Source: Thermoproteota archaeon
GTDB lineage: Archaea; Korarchaeota; Korarchaeia; Korarchaeales; Korarchaeaceae
DNA length: 64,000 bases
Assembly: GCA_026986575.1 (NCBI GenBank)
Contig: JALSOH010000004.1
Span: 598,693-662,692 of the forward strand
Direction: 5' to 3'
In this document: piece by piece, positions 60,201 through 64,000 of the stretch
How the letters are laid out: every line of letters starts with the position of its first letter
Numbering within the stretch: position 1 is the first letter of the stretch
Notes under the pieces: generated by a model
Told to the model about the DNA's origin: nothing
The model's input: the letters and a program-made list of their open reading frames with translations, nothing else
Database searches by the model: none
Position numbers and translations under genes: made by a program

Positions 60201-61572
60201 GGCTACCCCACCACCAGAGCGCTAGCGAGGCGGAGGCGAACTCCCTGACATCATCGTATGTCGGTATGCCCGCCTCCTCCAGCAAGGACCTCTTATCCCT
60301 TGTGTAGCGGCCGCCCGCTGCGAAAACTAGCAGGGGCTTACCGGCAGCATCGAACCGGGAAAGGACCTCTGCAAAATCGTCTTCCAGCGGGGAATCTTGG
60401 AAGACAACGAATACCCCCAGCAAACCGACCTCCTCTGACTTAGCCAGTACCTCCAAGGCGTTAAGGTAGTCGGAAGTGTTGGCGCTCCCCGTGAGGTCTA
60501 TCACGAAGTCGCCCACCAAGACGTAAGGAGGAAGCGAGCCCCTGAGCTCCTCCTTCGTGTCCTCGCTCAGCTGGGCAATGGGAACTCTCCTCATCACCAG
60601 TTCGTCTGCGGCCATGACGCATGGTCCGGCGCCGTTGGTTACCATGACGACCCCACCACCCTTCATCGCCGGCTGCTTGGCCAAGGCCTTTACAGCGGCG
60701 TAGAGCTCACCGAAGGAGTCGACCAGCAGGGCACCTGCCTGTCTTAAGGCAGATGAGGCCACCTCGTGCTTGGCCACCATTCTACCAGTGTGCGATACTG
60801 CAGCCAAAGAACCTTTCTCCGTTCTGCTAGCCTTGTAAACGACCACTGGCTTACCCGCATTCCTCACTGCTTCCATGAGCTCCCTTCCTCTAGTGAAGCT
60901 CTCCACGTAAACCCCGATGACGTGGGTTTTCGGATCCCCCGCGAAGTATGATATGAGGTCGGCCTCATCCACGTCTGCCCTGTTTCCCAAGCTCACCATC
61001 TTGCTAACGCCTAGATGATCCTCAGCCGCCCAGTCCAAGAAGGTGGCTCCAAAGGTACCACTCTGGCTAAGGAAAGCCACGACTCCAGGGCCAGGCCTAC
61101 CCATCCTCTCATGAGGCTGAAATGAAGTGTCTACCATGCTGTACCCGTCGAACACGCCTATGCAGTTAGGGCCAATTATCCTGATCCCACCCTCCTTGGC
61201 CAGCCTCACGACCTCCCTCTCCATTCTCTTTCCCTCCGACCCGGCCTCGCCGAAGCCGCCCGATATTATGACTACTGCCTTGACACCCTTCTTCAGGCAG
61301 TCCTTCATCGCGTCAACGACCGAGGGGGCAGGTAACGTTATGACAGCCAAGTCGACCTCATCCGGAACATCGAGGAGGGAAGGATACGTCTTGAGGCCTA
61401 GGATCTCGCCAGCTCGAGGATTCACAGGGTAGACCTTTCCCAAGTATCCCGTCATCAGGAGGCTCCTCAGAGATTCGTGGCCTATCTTGCCCGGCTTGGA
61501 AGAAGCTCCTATAAGGGCTACAGTCCTAGGCCTGAAGAAGTAGTCCAAGGAGGGGTCCGCTCTTCGCATCAT
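60172..61572 (-). CDS. acdA: ADP-forming acyl-CoA synthetase alpha subunit
   Basis: A 466-residue protein with an N-terminal CoA-binding domain (VALIGASSKPGKIGHESLRSL, VYPVNPRAGEILG) and two succinyl-CoA-synthetase-like domains. AAVSHTGRM carries the catalytic His that is phosphorylated. This is the alpha half of the archaeal acetate-CoA ligase (ADP-forming), which makes ATP from acetyl-CoA or other acyl-CoAs. No beta subunit (ATP-grasp) gene lies in the window. It starts at ATG 61572 and overlaps the methyltransferase gene downstream. Confidence 0.85.
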   Translation of the reverse strand: MMRRADPSLDYFFRPRTVALIGASSKPGKIGHESLRSLLMTGYLGKVYPVNPRAGEILGLKTYPSLLDVPDEVDLAVITLPAPSVVDAMKDCLKKGVKAVVIISGGFGEAGSEGKRMEREVVRLAKEGGIRIIGPNCIGVFDGYSMVDTSFQPHERMGRPGPGVVAFLSQSGTFGATFLDWAAEDHLGVSKMVSLGNRADVDEADLISYFAGDPKTHVIGVYVESFTRGRELMEAVRNAGKPVVVYKASRTEKGSLAAVSHTGRMVAKHEVASSALRQAGALLVDSFGELYAAVKALAKQPAMKGGGVVMVTNGAGPCVMAADELVMRRVPIAQLSEDTKEELRGSLPPYVLVGDFVIDLTGSANTSDYLNALEVLAKSEEVGLLGVFVVFQDSPLEDDFAEVLSRFDAAGKPLLVFAAGGRYTRDKRSLLEEAGIPTYDDVREFASASLALWWWGSHERQGALGV

Positions 61573-61677
61573 GTGATCGACCCGACTACACGTAAAAACG
61601 TAGCATCCAGCGACTTCACAGGGATCTCACGGGATTAAGGTTAAACCTTTCCTCGTTAATGTTAGAGCGATCTAAGA

Positions 61678-64000
61678 ATGCGGGACCTGTCGAAGCCCCA
61701 ATCAATATTCCTGATCTCCATACTCCTAGTCTCATATCTCGCGATCATTAGCCATTATGCTCCCCTCTCGACCGCTCACGTCAACCTGCCTGTGACAATA
61801 GTTGAGGACAGCTTCTCTTCAAGCGAGAGAACCTATCAGCGATTTGATTTGACGACGGAAGTGTATGATGCTGGGACTGTCGGGAATTCTCAAGTGGATG
61901 TGGATGAAGCGAACGGCTGGCTGGTGTTCACGGGGTTCAACGAGGAGAATGCTGGTAATCCAAAGAAAGACGAGCCTATTGCCGTATTGAAGGCATATCA
62001 GGAACCGGATGGCTTTCCCCATTACCTGAGACTCCCCTACAACTACACGATGTCTGTGGACTTTTCACTACCTTCTGGGAGTAAAGGCCACTTCTACGTT
62101 CTGCCTAGATACGGCTCTGTGGCCAATAAATATGAGGTGGCCGTGGACACGGATTTCAATAACTTGGTCTTTAATGTGGTCCTCTCAGGTGAATGGAGGG
62201 AGCTCAAAATCTCTCCTCTAGGATTTGATATAGTGGAGGGCAGGTGGTACAGGCTTCAGGTCATGGTGCTGTGGATCACTGACCCATCAACTGGCGATAA
62301 AACGAACCGCATAATAGCTACGGTCACGGACCTCGCTGATCCCGTCAACACGCATAGCGACGAGATCATCGACGCCTCTATCCCCCCATCGGCTCACAAC
62401 GGGCTTGCCATCTTGGGCTTCCACCCGACGGAAGACTTCACAGTGCTGGCCGATAACCTCAGAGTAGACGCTCAGATGGAGAAAGTGGGCGAGGAGCCCG
62501 ATGAGAGCCTCACCCCGAGCGACTTGGATGTGAGGGAGATATGGGTGCTCCATGACGACAGACTCTTCATCATGGTAAGGACCGCTGGCTCTATAGTAAG
62601 GGATCCATCCGCGACCAAGTACTGGTCGGTGGAGCTGGACGCCGATAAGGACAGCCTAGCGTCGCTCTCATGGTTCAGAGACTATCTCATCGTCTTCAGC
62701 TTGGGACCTGATGGAACGGAGCAAGCCCACCTCTACGACGGGCTCGGGAATTGGATCTCCCAAGTGCAGATTGTGGGCGGAGGGGAGTCATCAGATGCTT
62801 TGATAGTGGGTATTCCGCTCGGACAACTCCCTCTCCTCTCGGAATCCTTCCTCATCTACTCGTACACTGAGCTAGGGGCTAGTGTGATAGACAGGTTCCC
62901 AGAGAGCTCTGCGATGACCGGAGATTTCCTCACTTATCCCGTTGAGGAGCCACCAGTGGATTGGAAGGCCAATGTGGCCGATGTGTCCGGGGACGCCTCA
63001 CCCTCCTATTTGGACATCACCGATTTCAAGGCAGGACTCACCTCCGATCAGTTGATCTTCAAGATCAAGGTGTCGGGAATCCTGCCTTGGTACGGCGGCT
63101 CCCCCGTTGGCACTTACTGGATCTTCATGGACACGGACGGGGATGCGACCACGGGATATTCAGTGGCGGGCATAGGAGCTGACTACATGGTGGAGTATCA
63201 CTTGGGGTACGCTCCGAAGTTGTATGAGAACACTGGAGCTGGCTGGTCTTGGTCTTTAGTTGGAAGGTGCGAACTCATCCACAATCCTGGAGGGGGTAGT
63301 GAGATCTTTCTATCCGTGCCTCGACACATGATATCCGATCTCCATAGAGAGCTCACTTCGGTGGCCGGATCCGGACAGTCAGGCTCACTCTTGGACTATA
63401 CGGATGCTCTGACCATAACTTTAGTGTATAATGCCGAATACTCTGATGCTGAGATTCCGGTTGACACGAGTGGCAAGGAAATAGATGTTGTAGGTGAGGC
63501 CACAGGATCTCCCGGATCTTATGACTTCGCCGGATGGTATACTAACACAGTGGCCTTTGATCCTGACACGAAGACTGCCGCCGTGGCTTGGGTCAGGAAA
63601 GACGCTGATAGCTACGGAAATGACATCATATACTTGGAGATAGTGAAGATGGGCTCGAAGAACGCTTCATTAATCGTGAAATACGTGGGAAAGGCCTCTA
63701 GCATTGACAGCATAGACTCCTTAATCATGGGTGGGGGTAGAATCCTCATAACTTGGACCTACTACACTTCATCCACAAAGACCAATGTGCGTGCCGCCCT
63801 TTACGACTTGGATGGCAATTACATCTGGAGCGGCGATGTAAGAGACACTACCTACTTCGAAGAGTATAGCAGATCCTGTTACGTACCAGGAGAGGGTAAA
63901 TTCCTCGTAATCTGGTACTCCAGCGATGGCAGGAAGGTGGAAGGCAGGTGGTTAACTCCGGACGGGAGCATGGGCTCCCCGTTCTACATCACCTCTACTG
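61678..64000 (+). CDS. large secreted multi-domain surface protein, open at the window end
   Basis: The frame from ATG 61678 stays open to the last base, giving at least 774 residues with no stop. It begins with a signal or anchor helix (FLISILLVSYLAIISHYAP). Residues about 60-260 look like a concanavalin-type domain (MSVDFSLPSGSKGHFYVLP, then FTVLADNLRVDAQM). Two units of a DOMON/CBM9-like type follow (REIWVLHDDRLFIMV, and GTYWIFMDTDGDATTGYS), then beta-propeller-like repeats (KTAAVAWVRKDADSYGNDIIYLEIV). It is probably an envelope or polysaccharide-binding protein. A TATA-like GTTAAACC near 61639-61646 lies upstream. Confidence 0.7.
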   Translation, partial: MRDLSKPQSIFLISILLVSYLAIISHYAPLSTAHVNLPVTIVEDSFSSSERTYQRFDLTTEVYDAGTVGNSQVDVDEANGWLVFTGFNEENAGNPKKDEPIAVLKAYQEPDGFPHYLRLPYNYTMSVDFSLPSGSKGHFYVLPRYGSVANKYEVAVDTDFNNLVFNVVLSGEWRELKISPLGFDIVEGRWYRLQVMVLWITDPSTGDKTNRIIATVTDLADPVNTHSDEIIDASIPPSAHNGLAILGFHPTEDFTVLADNLRVDAQMEKVGEEPDESLTPSDLDVREIWVLHDDRLFIMVRTAGSIVRDPSATKYWSVELDADKDSLASLSWFRDYLIVFSLGPDGTEQAHLYDGLGNWISQVQIVGGGESSDALIVGIPLGQLPLLSESFLIYSYTELGASVIDRFPESSAMTGDFLTYPVEEPPVDWKANVADVSGDASPSYLDITDFKAGLTSDQLIFKIKVSGILPWYGGSPVGTYWIFMDTDGDATTGYSVAGIGADYMVEYHLGYAPKLYENTGAGWSWSLVGRCELIHNPGGGSEIFLSVPRHMISDLHRELTSVAGSGQSGSLLDYTDALTITLVYNAEYSDAEIPVDTSGKEIDVVGEATGSPGSYDFAGWYTNTVAFDPDTKTAAVAWVRKDADSYGNDIIYLEIVKMGSKNASLIVKYVGKASSIDSIDSLIMGGGRILITWTYYTSSTKTNVRAALYDLDGNYIWSGDVRDTTYFEEYSRSCYVPGEGKFLVIWYSSDGRKVEGRWLTPDGSMGSPFYITST

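Noticed and set aside
1-64000. CRISPR arrays, tRNA and rRNA genes, intact transposases
   Set aside because: No regularly spaced repeats, tRNA T-arm-like sequences in gaps or transposase motifs were seen by eye; a covariance-model scan was not possible.

Overview
The window reads as a chromosomal segment of a thermophilic archaeon, probably of the TACK group (Korarchaeota- or Crenarchaeota-like). This assignment is inferred from gene content: aIF1/SUI1, an ADP-forming acyl-CoA synthetase alpha subunit, a presenilin-type membrane protease, SufBC without SufD/S/E, HerA, CruF-type carotenoid hydratase and a C/D-box sRNA. Many genes have a TATA-like box about 25 bases before a nearly leaderless start, while genes inside operons use GGAGGTGAT-type ribosome sites. 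Coding density is high and no tRNA, rRNA, CRISPR array or intact insertion sequence was seen.

Layout. 1-7.3 kb: a membrane-bound, outward-facing formate dehydrogenase (FdhA with Tat signal and Cys in the Sec position, FdhB, cytochrome b FdhC), with FdhE and an odd FdhD that lacks the CxxC loop. The fdhA leader has two competing hairpins, one covering the ribosome site. 7.3-12 kb: YkgJ-like Cys protein, TldD/TldE protease, fused GMP synthase. 12-12.7 kb: a decayed VapBC-like pair. 12.8-24.5 kb: K+-independent membrane pyrophosphatase, aIF1, heme O synthase, a surface protein, SufBC, an SDR, an M42 aminopeptidase and a saccharopine-dehydrogenase-like enzyme. 24.7-36.8 kb: secreted transglutaminase-like protein and partner, a 1073-residue secreted double-barrel glycosidase-like protein, CruF, a Kef-type antiporter and several unrecognised small proteins. 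36.87 kb: a C/D-box sRNA whose guide fits the 16S decoding centre. 37.9-41 kb: ilvB-ilvN-ilvC with a palindrome at the promoter. 41.1-45.3 kb: an accessory, eroding zone with a frameshifted Lrp-like regulator, a DUF998 gene with an in-frame stop, a CPBP protease, an AAA/DUF4143 ATPase with duplicated promoter elements, a probable broken Cys-rich gene and a CoA-binding protein. 45.3-46.7 kb: HerA ATPase.

46.9-55.7 kb is the most striking block. It holds a membrane-anchored octaheme cytochrome c of the hydroxylamine-oxidoreductase (HAO) family, followed by a compact System I cytochrome c maturation set: CcmC with a CcmE-like OB domain fused to it, a second CcmE with a CxxxY heme site, CcmA, CcmB, a thioredoxin-CcdA fusion and CcmF. 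CcmF overlaps a convergent presenilin-like protease by 111 bases. 56.5-61.6 kb: an ABC-2 exporter, PrxQ-type peroxiredoxin, a methyltransferase and an acyl-CoA synthetase alpha subunit. The window ends inside a large secreted protein open from 61678.

Working together, formate dehydrogenase would feed electrons from formate into the membrane pool. The octaheme cytochrome, matured by its own Ccm set, could be an extracytoplasmic terminal reductase or oxidase for nitrogen (or sulfur) oxyanions. Heme O synthase and SufBC fit a respiratory cell. The link between formate oxidation and the octaheme protein is inference; no quinol-cytochrome connector gene is in the window.
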